Assembly: GCF_963576545.1 (NCBI RefSeq)
Contig: NC_083651.1
Location: 17,855,748 to 17,919,747 of the forward strand
DNA length: 64,000 nucleotides
Reading direction: 5' to 3'
Source of the DNA: Limanda limanda
Lineage: Eukaryota; Chordata; Actinopteri; Pleuronectiformes; Pleuronectidae
This document shows positions 48,563 to 59,650 of the stretch, piece by piece. The notes beneath the pieces are model-generated. The model saw nothing but the letters and a program-made list of their open reading frames with translations. It made no database searches and was not told where the DNA came from. The position numbers and the translations under genes were made by a program. How positions within the stretch are numbered: the first letter of the stretch is position 1; every line of letters begins with the position of its first letter.

Positions 48563-48617
<55 letters not shown>
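48563..48617 (+). repeat. (TG)n microsatellite
   Basis: 55-bp TG run. Another shorter one lies at 48805-48824. Confidence 0.95.
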
Positions 48618-48618
<1 letters not shown>

Positions 48619-51000
48619 GGTCTGTCTAAGCTTATGCACAGTGAGTGGTGTTGTGTTTCTCGTCTTCCTACTTCTCAGAAACTGCCAGTCTGTGTGTATG
48701 TCTCCACTTAACCTGAGGTGTGTGTTGTGTCATGAATTATAGATGGAAAGTGAATCAATAGTGCGCTGAATTACTTCCAGACAGTGAGTGTGATTGTGTG
48801 TTAGTGTGTGTGTGTGTGTGTGTGCAAATGTGCGTTGTTTGCATGAGTGAGGTTTCATGTTCACATGATTTGTTTTATATTTTACATTTGAACTGAATAC
48901 AGGGCATTATTTACAAACATGTAATCTGGGTTAGGTGTGTGTTTGTGTTTATTTTACATATATAAATGTAAATATGTTTACTTATTTTTCCCGGCAAATC
49001 AACAAACGTAATCCCTTCCTCTCTGTGCATGAATTTGTGTTTGTGTGATGTACTTGAGTGTCTGCTCCGATAAAACAGCACAGCAAGATAGAACGCCACT
49101 CTCACAGCAGAGTGGAAAAAGACCTGTGCAGATTTACTATGCTATTACAACACACACATACACACAAACTCTATCTCGCTCTACCTCACACACACAAACA
49201 CACACACACACACACACAACCACCTACGCACCCACAAGCATTGAGGTAAAAAAAAGTTGTAATGGCCCAGTGCCCCTCCAAGGACAAGTGAGCAAGAAGG
49301 GAGCGAGCAGAGTAATCACAGTTAGAGAGAGAGAGAGTGGGTTTGTGTCTGTGGAGGTGAATGGATGAACTACAGGGGACACCGACTGGTTTAGTGCGAG
49401 GGGAGAAATGGATGCGGGATATGAGCAGAGTGGAACATCCTGTCCCACCTCGCATCCGTCAAGTGCACGTGCACGTCCACACGCACGTGCATGCACACTC
49501 GGGCGTCTAGCGTTGGAATGTTGGTGTTGTCCAGCACCGGAGTTGACAGATGACTGAGTCCAGGATGGAGAATGTGTCGCCGGCTCTCTAAACCAGATCA
49601 CTTAGTCCCCTTTAATTCCTGATTTCCTTCAAAGCTCCCTTAACCTGAAGCTCTTCCACATCCTCCACCCGGAATGCAAATGTTTTCTTTGAAGCTAAAC
49701 CTTAAAAATGGTGGCGTCAGTTCCCAACAGACAGTGCACACATTACTGTAATACCCGTGCAGTTCATTGAAATTAAAACTCATGTGTCTCCATGGATTTA
49801 TCATGTGCGGAAGTCTTTCTTCCATTATAATAAGCAGAAACTTGTCAACTTGCCAACATGCTCTCTTCTACTCTAAGGCACAGGTGTGTGTGGTGGTAAC
49901 GTGTGGGTATATTGTTTCAGCGTGGCTTTTGTTTCCAATTGTACAAATATTGAAAAAGTGTCGGCATATTAATGAACGTGCTGCTTCATTTAAAAACACT
50001 GTGAAGGCACTAACTGCAGCCACAGGGATTTGCATGCGACTCCTGCAACATACTGGGCTCTATTTTGAGTTCAGGTGCACAGCATGAAGCCAGCGACACT
50101 CTCTGAGGTTTCTCTCCTCACCTGCACTAGTTAGTTATTTCGGCATCTTGCTGTGTTCTGCATGTCAGATCATTATACCACAGTTTTGATTGATTTGTGG
50201 CACTACCGTGGAATCACAGGGATTTCAAATAGAATTATGCAGTACTACAAACAGACAAGTCTGTGATTGCAACAGACTCAGTGTGAAAAGAAAGTTGAAT
50301 TCAACTTTGTTCAAGGATTAGGATCAGACTGTGAGTTGATCTCGACCTGAACCTGACAGGCATTCTGTTTTTTTGTGTCAGAACACAGGACTGGCCTGGT
50401 GTTTTTTTACAAGCAGTGTAAAAAATGAAGTGGAAAATTTGTTGTCCGCATCCGCATACCCACTCTCTAATGAGGACCCCACAATAAAGAGTTTTCTCAT
50501 TGAAAAAAAAAATCCCAGTTTGAGTTTCAAGGCACAGCAAGTTCTGTATTTAAAGGGGATGAAAAGTACTTGATGTGATTAACCATGATAACATACTAGC
50601 ATGTTAGATAACTAATTCATTTTAATCCAACACGGTATGTAAATGTCCTACAGGTCCACAAGGCTTTGTGTATCAAGTCTTGATTCACAATATTAAATAT
50701 TTATACTTTGTCAAGTAAACTTATCAGAATTGTTGATTATTTTCACAAAAAGCGTTTGAAGTGGGAATTCACTTGCCTTGCTATCAAGTCCAAATTTTGT
50801 GAGCCCTATGCCAAGTATGAGATTTAGTCTCAGAACTCGAAGGCCACCCGGAGAGTGCACACTTCTGGCCCTGGCTCGAAGTGTTAAGGGAAGCGGTCCG
50901 CCCCCTTAATCGAATCGGCTCCAGAAGTTAACGAGTTCATCCTCGGGCAGTGTCACCCTTCCAGTAAAATCACTTCTGTATTTTAAGATAAGAAAATACT
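48618..51000. other. Intron 1 segment, no gene seen
   Basis: Contains a CA run at 49196-49218 and the E-box cluster at 49463. No supported gene. Confidence 0.5.
49463..49490. promoter_or_regulatory. Paired CACGTG E-boxes
   Basis: The 12-bp palindrome GTGCACGTGCAC (49463-49474) is followed 8 bp later by GCACGTGC (49483-49490). CACGTG is the site of Myc/Max, USF and Clock/Bmal-type bHLH factors. Function is unproven, and alternating CA/GT sequence makes such words easier to meet by chance. Confidence 0.25.
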
Positions 51001-51085
51001 TTATTAGTCTCACAGTGGGCACATTTGCTGTTACAGCAGCAAAGAGGACATTCAAAAAACAGACATCAGTAAAATAAAAATGGGC
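51001..51085. repeat. Possible interspersed repeat end
   Basis: AAATACTTTATTAGTCTCAC followed by AGTGGGCACATTTGCTGTTA and CAGCAGC resembles a widespread fish repeat terminus (TACTTTATTGATCCC-type) in my memory. Class unknown. Confidence 0.35.
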
Positions 51086-51964
51086 ATGGAATATAAATGC
51101 AAGGAAATATACTGCGTATGTGGATCCAAAAGGAATGTAACTTAAATAGCAGCAGGCCTTATAGACCGACCGGTGAGTGGTACATTCTCTCAGTTACATA
51201 AGAGTCAGTGCTGATGCTGGTGCTGAGTATATGTTACCTGGTCAAAGGTCGATCCAGTCTAAAACTGGTGGTATTTTTAAGCTGGGCCCATAACCCAGTA
51301 CACAATCACTGTCACTGTAATAACACGTGACAGGAAGTCTGTGGACTTATAACCTCCACCGACCATTTGGATCACTGTTATCTTTTGCTTATAAGGTTTG
51401 AGTGAAGATGTTTTGTTGATAGCTGTATTGATTCAAGTAGAAGCACATTTGGTGCCTAAGACAAATGTTTCAAATAGTTGGTTTTTATTTTGGATAAGAT
51501 GAACAACCAGCCGTAAACAATGTTTGTCTCAGTAGACGTGCACGGGAGGGAACAACCTGTGAAGTGTGTAATATGCTGCATGCTTCACGCTCGGCGAGCA
51601 ACCTGCTTATGTGGTTCACTGCAGCAGCTTCCTCCACCATGAGATCCGTGTCGTCTCTCCTCTGAATAACAAAAGATGTGATGAGGCAGTCAGACGCTTG
51701 TTAAGAGCAGGGAGCTCCTGTGACTGCTGATCCCCCCCGCCCGAGGAAACTACAACACTGATTTCATGCGTCTTCTTTGTGTCAGATTTGATATCGAACC
51801 ACCTCATCCTGAACTCCCAAATACCCTAGTTCTCTCTCAGTAGATTTAGTTATAACAAATAAATACAAGGATAGAAAACAAAGACAGGAAAGAAAGGCTA
51901 CAGTAAAGTATAACCTAATGAGTACATTCATACAAAAAGAAAATATATATGCATGGAAGACAAA
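51086..51964. other. Intron 1 segment, no gene seen
   Basis: No supported gene. Confidence 0.5.
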
Positions 51965-52310
51965 AGTGATATCAAAACATCTCGATCGCCACCTGGTGGC
52001 TGGCTGCAGCATAGGTCAGGAATCCCGCCTCCTCCATGTTGATGGATGAGACATTGACCAAACAAAGAAGTCAAATAATTTTTTCTCAAAGATGGTTTCT
52101 GTCATTTTAGATATTTCTTGATGTATCTCCAAGGGTTCATTTTGAAAGCTGCCACTCACTCACAATTGGTCGAGCACATGTTTTGACAGGATCTCCCTTC
52201 CGTGGCTCCATCCCCCGATTGTCCACCGCACAGACTCTGGCTCCAAACGCACAAGATGGCTGCATTTGTATTCGGATATTTCAGCTTCATGTCCGGTTGG
52301 TTGTAGGCCG
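51965..52310 (+). repeat. Dispersed repeat family A, copy 3
   Basis: Shares the core GCCACCTGGTGGCTGGCTGC, CCGCCTCCTCCATGTTGATG and a 3' block with GTGGCTCCATCCC, later TTCAGCTTCATGTCCGG, with the copy at 59290. About 345 bp is recognisable. Confidence 0.65.
51987..51999 (-). promoter_or_regulatory. CTCF-like core motif in family A copy 3
   Basis: The minus strand reads CCACCAGGTGGCG, a 13/13 match to CCASYAGRKGGCR. Confidence 0.4.
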
Positions 52311-54591
52311 TCTAAAAAAAGAACGTAACACAAAAAGAAAGGTTGGCTTTTTCAGTTAGTGGTGTTTACTGCAGGAGTGACTTGCTGCCACTCAACAGAT
52401 TTTTCTTAATTGGTCACCCCAGTGCTTTGGCCACCAAACAATAAAACCTCAATTTCCTCCAAAATCACCAGCAGCCAGCTCCATTTCACACTCCATGAAG
52501 TTTCTCACAGTGCTCACCAGTCTCCCCTGCAATTAATAAATAGACATGGACATTTATATGCATTTGACTAGAACATAATATCAGTGGTTCACTGTCTTAG
52601 GTTGTAGTGTGCAGATGGATTCATAAATCAGCCGGAGCTTCTCTTCACCCTGTGGAATCTGTTCACTCTTTTAGAAAATGTAACCTCTGGTCCAGGCACT
52701 TGCTCCTGTGACCATTGGAGGCGCCAGGGTGACTAGAGCAGCATGAGTTCAAGTGTTGAGGGGAAGTGTGAAAAAGGCACATGGGAGAGTCGAGTAGTCA
52801 TAGTTACATGTCTGCTGGGGGAGCACATGATCAACCAGATCTCCTAAATGACTCACTGCTGCCATCTCAGACGCTTCCAGGATTTCACGTTTTCAGTTTC
52901 AAAGGAAGAAAATGCGCCAAAAAGGAATTTAATGTTCCAGATTTGCTGCTTAGCAGGTTACATACATGCTAAGTTTGTACTGTAAAATCTGAAGCTATAT
53001 TATATCATTTACCTTTTTATATGCAGCTAATCTGGTGTAAATGCAGGGTTTATATGTAGCTACCACAGGATAAATAACCACACATCAAAGCTTTTGTCTT
53101 CATAAGCTGGGCCACAGGGGTTATACAGGAGCTGCAGTAGCTGCATAAAAATTGCGGCTCTCATGAGTGACATTAACTCTTCCTAAAGTGCAGTGCAATG
53201 CCAGCAGTTGTCTGAGCTAAGGAGGTGGTTTTCAAATTGAATTTGTACTCATATTAGACCCAATGCTTGATTATCTATTATCAACTTATCCCTATTATTT
53301 CAGTTAAAGTGCTAATATTTCTGGTCATTTATAAGTCCATTGGTTTTATTACTATTAATGACATGCTGTTATTTAAATTCGAGCCAAACTAGCTCAAAGC
53401 CAGACTCCTCGGGTCAGGAGCAGAATTTCGTCAAGGAATTCCTTTGCGGCAGACTTTGGCCTCTTAAACTTGGCAGAACATTTGCATGGACAAAATGCTT
53501 TAAAACTCTAAAGGAAAGAGAAAGACCTGAACATTTACGTGCACTTAAATACTTTTCATGATGCAACTTTCATTTCCACAGATCTCAGCTGGGTCTCAGT
53601 GTCCCCACTGCTTCAAAAGGTGCCTCAGCTTTGAACGGTTAATGTGTGTCAGCTGCCTTTTCCTGCATAAAAATCATGAAAATGAAAGCAAACATGTAAA
53701 AAGCTTCCAGTCTAGAAAATAGCAGCACTGCCTTTAGTAGCTGACACTGGAGCACCATTATTCACGGCACATAAAAGTCAAGACGATTAATACGCGTGCA
53801 CTCTAGGGCTTTCTTGAATCTTCTGCCGGTCTGATATGATAGATGAAAAGAGGTGTCAGTGTAGATCGACAGTGATAAGAGAGGTGGGTGTCACGGCGTA
53901 TTGTTGCAGAAGATGAAACTGCTTCTTATTGACTCCTCGCGAACACAGAGCTGAGGGTGGCTGTTAATTATTGATTTAATAAGCTCAGCGTGAGTGTGAA
54001 CGTGTCACATACAGACTCTAATCCAATTGTACGGGGGTGTGTGCATATGTGTTTGTGCACGCATGCGTACCTAAAAAGAGTGTGTGTGTGCGTGTGTGTG
54101 TGTGAGAGGCGGTTGGTTTGCCCATAACTCTATGAAACACCTGTTCTACGACTTTAACTTTAAATGACAATGACAGCGCGCCATCTCTTTTAATAATCAC
54201 ACAAACATATTTATATATAGTATAGGGAGAAATCATTTAAATTATGTTTGAAGTGCGCTTGAACAACAATCCGACAGATGCCACAGTATTATAGGTCATG
54301 GTGAGTGTGTGTGTGTGTGTGTATGATGAGATGGGCATCAAAGATATAAAACATTAAATGTGTAATCTGTTTTTATGAGGCTGAAGTCTTTCACTAGATA
54401 GTTGAACAAACCTTACAAATGATAAAATGATTAATAGTCTGAATGATAATTTTGCCTCTATTAGTCTACATTTTTATTATATAGTCTTCTGTGGTTTCCA
54501 CATAACCCTCGTTGACATTTAAAAAATACTTGAATCTTGATTTATAAGTTATACGCCAAATATTACATTATAGTCTGATGGATAACCCATT
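52311..54591. other. Intron 1 segment, no gene seen
   Basis: Contains GT runs near 54078-54103 and 54304-54322. No supported gene. Confidence 0.5.
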
Positions 54592-54890
54592 GTGTGTGTG
54601 TGTGCTCTTGTACAGCTATCTTTGTGAGGACCAGTTTGAGTTTACAAGGACCTTTTGGCCGGTCCTCACTTTGTGACCCCCCGCTTTAATGGACTGTTTG
54701 GGGATTAAGACTTGTTTTTAGGGTTTGGGTTAGAATTAGAGGTACGTTACGTTTTAGGTTGGCTTAAGGGTTAGGGTTAGAATTAGGTTTAGTTTAGGTT
54801 AAGGGAAGGGGAAAAATGCATTATGCCAATGAGTGTCCTCACTAACATAACTGTACAAACATGTGTGTGTGTGTCTGTGTCCTGTCCTTA
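54592..54890. repeat. Dispersed repeat family C, copy 3
   Basis: Begins in a GT run, then CTATCTTTGTGAGGACCAG, CGGTCCTCACTTTGTGACCC, several GGGTTAG/GGTTTAG words and GAGTGTCCTCACTAACATAA, ending in another GT run. This GT-flanked, GAGGACC-containing organisation is shared with copies at 39590 and 40345. Confidence 0.5.
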
Positions 54891-57800
54891 GGGATATTCA
54901 CACAAAAACACATAGGTCCTTCCATCGACCACAACTAACACTCCCTGCTGTTAAGGTTTCTCTCGCTCTGTGTGTGTTTGTGTCATAGAGGCCTTGTTGA
55001 ATGTAGCAATCAGTCCCATGTTGGACAAGTCACCTCCTACATCTGCTGCGCACACACACACACACCCCTTCTGTGCATGAAGGGAAGTAACAAACACTAA
55101 TTACTGCACCATAGGGGAAGAACAGTGTGTATGTGTGTCCTGCCCTGAGGGACATTCATGCACAAACACCCGTTGTGTCTGTGTGTGTGTATTGTGTGTG
55201 TTTATTCTGGGTGAAGATAATATTGTGCAGCTGACAGGTACAATGCAAAAAGAACTCACACTTGTGAAGTTGCACAGTCCTGTCTTGGTTCTCGGTTATT
55301 GTCATTCATCCAACTCTTGTCTTTTCTCACGAGGTGGAGATTAGTTTCTGCTCTCACTGTGGCGGCAGCACCGGAAAACAGGCAGACACTGGTACTTTTA
55401 AAGTAAGAGGTTTTTTATTTATCTAACAGGCTGCTACAGTGATGTATTTAAAACTTTAATGGATTCTATATATCTCTGTGCATAGAAATGTGAATGTCAT
55501 GTGAAATCTATTACTCTGCACTCTGGAGAAGGTGCCACAGCATACACATACTGTATTAACAGTAACCCATAGTGTGTAGAATCTAGGTGCATTCAGATAT
55601 TAATTCGTCTTTACCATCATAACACCTCTGTTATTCAGGATCCTTTATTGTTGGCGCTGTTCTCACTTAAGCAATAAAAGAAGCGTTGCAGAGATGTTTC
55701 TTCCTCCCAGGACATTCTTCGAGTGAATTTAACAGTTACTAAAGGTCCCTTTTAAAACTTGATGCCAACGAGTAAACTTGCCAGAACATTTATGGAGTAA
55801 AGTGGACGTGTTAAAGTGTTTTTACAGTGCTGTAAAGACCCATAGCGAAGCGCTAATGCTGCCCCGGTCGCTCATGGAGCTCAGCGGGCAGTGGGCCTAC
55901 CAGGCAGACAAATAAAAAGCAAGGGCCAAAGAAAATATGAGGTTGGGTGAAAGGAAAGAAGAGAAAGTAAAGCATAATCTTTTAGGTATCACACTTTTTT
56001 TTTTCTCTATCTTGTTTCATAATTAAAGATATGAAATGGCAGTTCAGCCCAGTTCGCATCCCCCCTTAGGCACTACAATTAATTTTGGTGCAGCCTTGGC
56101 TGGGTAGTGGCTTTCAGGAAAGAGCTACACGGTGTAGGGGTTGAAATCTATATCTGAGAAATGGGACTCCACTCGTTTTCTCCCACTCCGTTTAGAGTCT
56201 GCATCTAAAATTGCTTTGTTTTGAGGTCCATTTAGAATGGGACACAACTGGTCCTGACAAGTCAGAATGGGTTTTAAATTGTTTTTCAATGAAAATTTGG
56301 TTCAGGTTAGGGCAAATGGGAAACTGGGATTGGGCTGACATCATATTTCACATGTTAACCCAGAAGGGGAATGTTACCATTTGCAACTTTATAGCTCAAA
56401 GCGTGATGATACTAGCGGTGGACTTTAATCACTTGGATCTTTCCTCTTTTAGAATACAATCTTCCTACATGTAGCTTGACCCTCGTGTCCCGAGCTCAGA
56501 GATATCAGTCAGCAGCATGTTCCTTGTCTCTCGGCAGAGAGGGACAGATCGATGTCTTTCCTCCGAGCATCGAGCAGCAGCTTCCTGATGAGGCCCTGCA
56601 GCTTCCTCTAGGAGGGCACCTTTCTTCTTTAGGAGGCGGGGGTTTCACTTCCATCTGCTCTGGTAGAGCCGCTGCTGATGGCTTTGTTCAGAGAAGCCTC
56701 ACTAGTGCAATAGACAGAGTTAGTGCTGCTGCTCATATATAAAACATTTTACGCGGTTCTGTTTAGACTCCCAGTGCTTGGTTAAGATTAGGGACAGATC
56801 ACAGACTTGCTTCACTTTACTGACATTTTAGTGAAACCACAATCCTTTCCTGATGTGCTGTTGTTGCCAAAAACACTATTGGGAGTTTTGTTGAGCCACA
56901 TTTCAGAACAACCCTTCCATTCACATCTATGTGCTACAAAAATATAGCTTTTCTTTTTCACTCACAAAAGATTATTATCTATCAACATAATCAGGGGAAC
57001 AAGTCGTTTCTTACCCCAGGAAAACTAGGAAAATGTTTGTGACTTTGCCAGACATTGAATCGCAGACAACAGAATAACGCTTACCTCTCTCTTACCTGTC
57101 TCTCCCTCTTCCCCCTCTCTTCTCCTCTTCTTCCTCTCAGCTGCATTTCCCCTTTCTTTTTTTCAATCTTTAATCTTTTCTTTCTCCTCCATGCAGTGTT
57201 TATTCCATTCTCCCTCTCTCGCCTTAGAAGTGTAAATTGTAGACTTCATAGTTCAAGCTGCGGTTGCATGCAAAGCAGTTCTCTTTCTCACACTTGAACT
57301 TGTCTTTCATCCGTCTGTGTAGCTGTCTCTCTCTTACGCATGAGAGCAACATTCATGCATGTGGGCGTGCATCCTAGCTACCGGCATTGATTGAATGGAT
57401 TCTGTGGAAATGCCCGTGTAGGCCGTTCTTGAACATTCTGAGCGGACTTTGTACTCAGCTCAGCATCAATTAATTCCCAAAGAACTTAATTTACATATGT
57501 TAACATTACGTTATTTATAAAGAGCCAAAGTCATGTTCTAACCTTTCTTCCACTGGCTTCTTTAACTCAATGCAATCTCAGCAATGCTGTCATTGGTCAA
57601 TTCATTGTGTTCCGTTTGCTGAAGAGTTATAAGGCCATTAACTACAGTAATTTATATAATAAAGTGGAGCCTTAATGATTTTATGAAGTCAAACAGCAAT
57701 AACTTCATGAGCACATAAAACAAACTACAGCTCCCATGAAAACATTCCAAGTGTGGCAGCAAGCCACTCAACATGCTGCCTATAAATACTCTGATCCAAC

Positions 57801-59289
57801 CGAGCTGGTGAGAGTGTCAGTGAGACCGGGAATGAGCCTCTCTGTCTGCTGGAGCAGAACTCAGAAGTTACTATTTCATTTTGTAGCATTGTAGTAAATA
57901 TTAGTAGTAGATAAAAGTGGCAGTGATAATATTAAAAGTAGTAGTAGCACTGTGTTTTGTTGTCGTTAGTGTGGACATATATTAGGGTGTATACATGTGT
58001 GTGTTTCCACTTATTGCATCACCACTGATCTTAGTACAGTCAGCCAGTGAAACCTCAGGCTGTTCTCTTCAGTGTAGCATCTAGGGAGAAACTGTGTGTG
58101 CTTTCACAACTACGTATTCATGTTGTTATTCTAAGTTGCCTCACTGAGAATAAAAGATTGTTTTCTTTCTTTCTTGTTTTTGTCCTCTCTTGTGTTGTGC
58201 CCTGCTGTTTGTTTGCCTCGATTTTCTTTAAGATTTACCCTTTTAATACGTGTATCCTTCAATATCAAGTTCAGTGTTTTGAGATCGGCTACGTCTTTCT
58301 TTTTGGGCTGTGATGATGATTATCACAGAGTTTATACAGAAATGTAACTTTTATGTCTTCTTATTGGTTGAATGAACACCTAACACACCTTTACATTTTA
58401 TGCATCAGTCTGTGTTTACTATGGCAATGTTTCCCATAACTTGCATAGCCGCTTGGACTTTTTACCATATCAATTGTGACACAATGAACATTGGTTAAAC
58501 AGATCATAGCCTTAGATGGTCTGTTGAAGTTAGTTGCCATATTTTGACGTTGTAATTACATGTCTATATTATAGTAATATATTCTGTTGATAGATTTTTC
58601 ATACTGCAACCGTTCATATTCATGCATGAGGATGTTGCTTTCATTCCGGTTTTTCTTTGGGTCCCACAACGCAAATTTCGCAAGAGAAGGCAGTTTCACC
58701 TTTGGAAAATAAACTGTAGATCCTGCGATTTAGTTAGCAGCATTCAAAGGGCATTCATCATTTCATCAGTTCCAATCTGCACATGGGGACTGGGAGCGGA
58801 TGGCACCCCTCTCATCCCCCTACAAACAGACTGATGTCAATCTAAAATGATGAAATTTAACGTCATCTTAAAAGATGCCCCACTCGTGCCGTGACAATAC
58901 TGGAAATATAATTAACTTGTGAAACAAAGGTATCCTGATTTCAGACAGAGGCAGACAACAGCAGTTTTCATATTCAAATGAAATGACCGCAATCGTTAAC
59001 AGAATTTCATCAGCTGAATCAAATTAACAAACTAAGATAATGTCGGCTCTGGGAGCTGGTTGTTAACGCGCTCTCCCGCTGACTTTTTAATCTTTCAAAC
59101 AAATGAGTTTTAAAAGAGAATCTAAGGCACTTGATGCCAATAGACTGAGGCTAAAGCTTCATATGCAGGGGAAAAGTCAGCATCAGTACCAGATCATTTT
59201 CATTAGAAGATGTGACCTTGTGATTACTTCAGTAGCTGTTGCAGTTTGAAAGCAAGTGAACACACACACTTAGATGAGTATAGCTAGAC
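54891..59289. other. Intron 1 segment, no gene seen
   Basis: Contains short CA/GT runs near 54966, 55050 and 55178 and a CT-rich stretch at 57083-57190. ORFs at 56211-56742 lack any domain. The block near 58960-59220 is free of simple repeats and is noted as a possible conserved element. Confidence 0.45.
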
Positions 59290-59650
59290 CCCATAGACTG
59301 TATATGAAGATGGATGAATTGATTGGCCTGCAAAAGGGAAGCCAAAGTATCTCCACCACCTGGTGGCTGGCTGCAGCATAGGTCATAATGCCTTTTTCCT
59401 CCATGTTAATGAATTGGACATGTCAAAGTATACATCAAATACATTTGCCCAAGTGGTTAATTTTCCTGCAAGTTTTGCTTTGATTAGTTTTGGTGCTATA
59501 AAACGCGGTTAAATGTCACGATTGACAGTTGAGACCGACTCATGATTGGTCAAACGCGTTGTGAAGGACTTCAGGATTGCGGCTCCATCCCTTAAACCCA
59601 AGTGCTCTTTTTATTTTGGCTTCATTTCTGGATAGTGGATAAATATTTAT
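59290..59650 (+). repeat. Dispersed repeat family A, fullest copy
   Basis: Starts CCATAGACTGTATATGAAGA, then GGGAAGCCAAAGTATCTCC, ACCTGGTGGCTGGCTGCAGC, TTTCCTCCATGTTAATG and a 3' block GCGGCTCCATCCC with GGCTTCATTTCTGGATAG. The minus-strand ORF across it is an artefact. Confidence 0.65.
59354..59366 (-). promoter_or_regulatory. CTCF-like core motif in family A copy 4
   Basis: The minus strand reads CCACCAGGTGGTG, 12 of 13 positions of CCASYAGRKGGCR. Confidence 0.3.
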
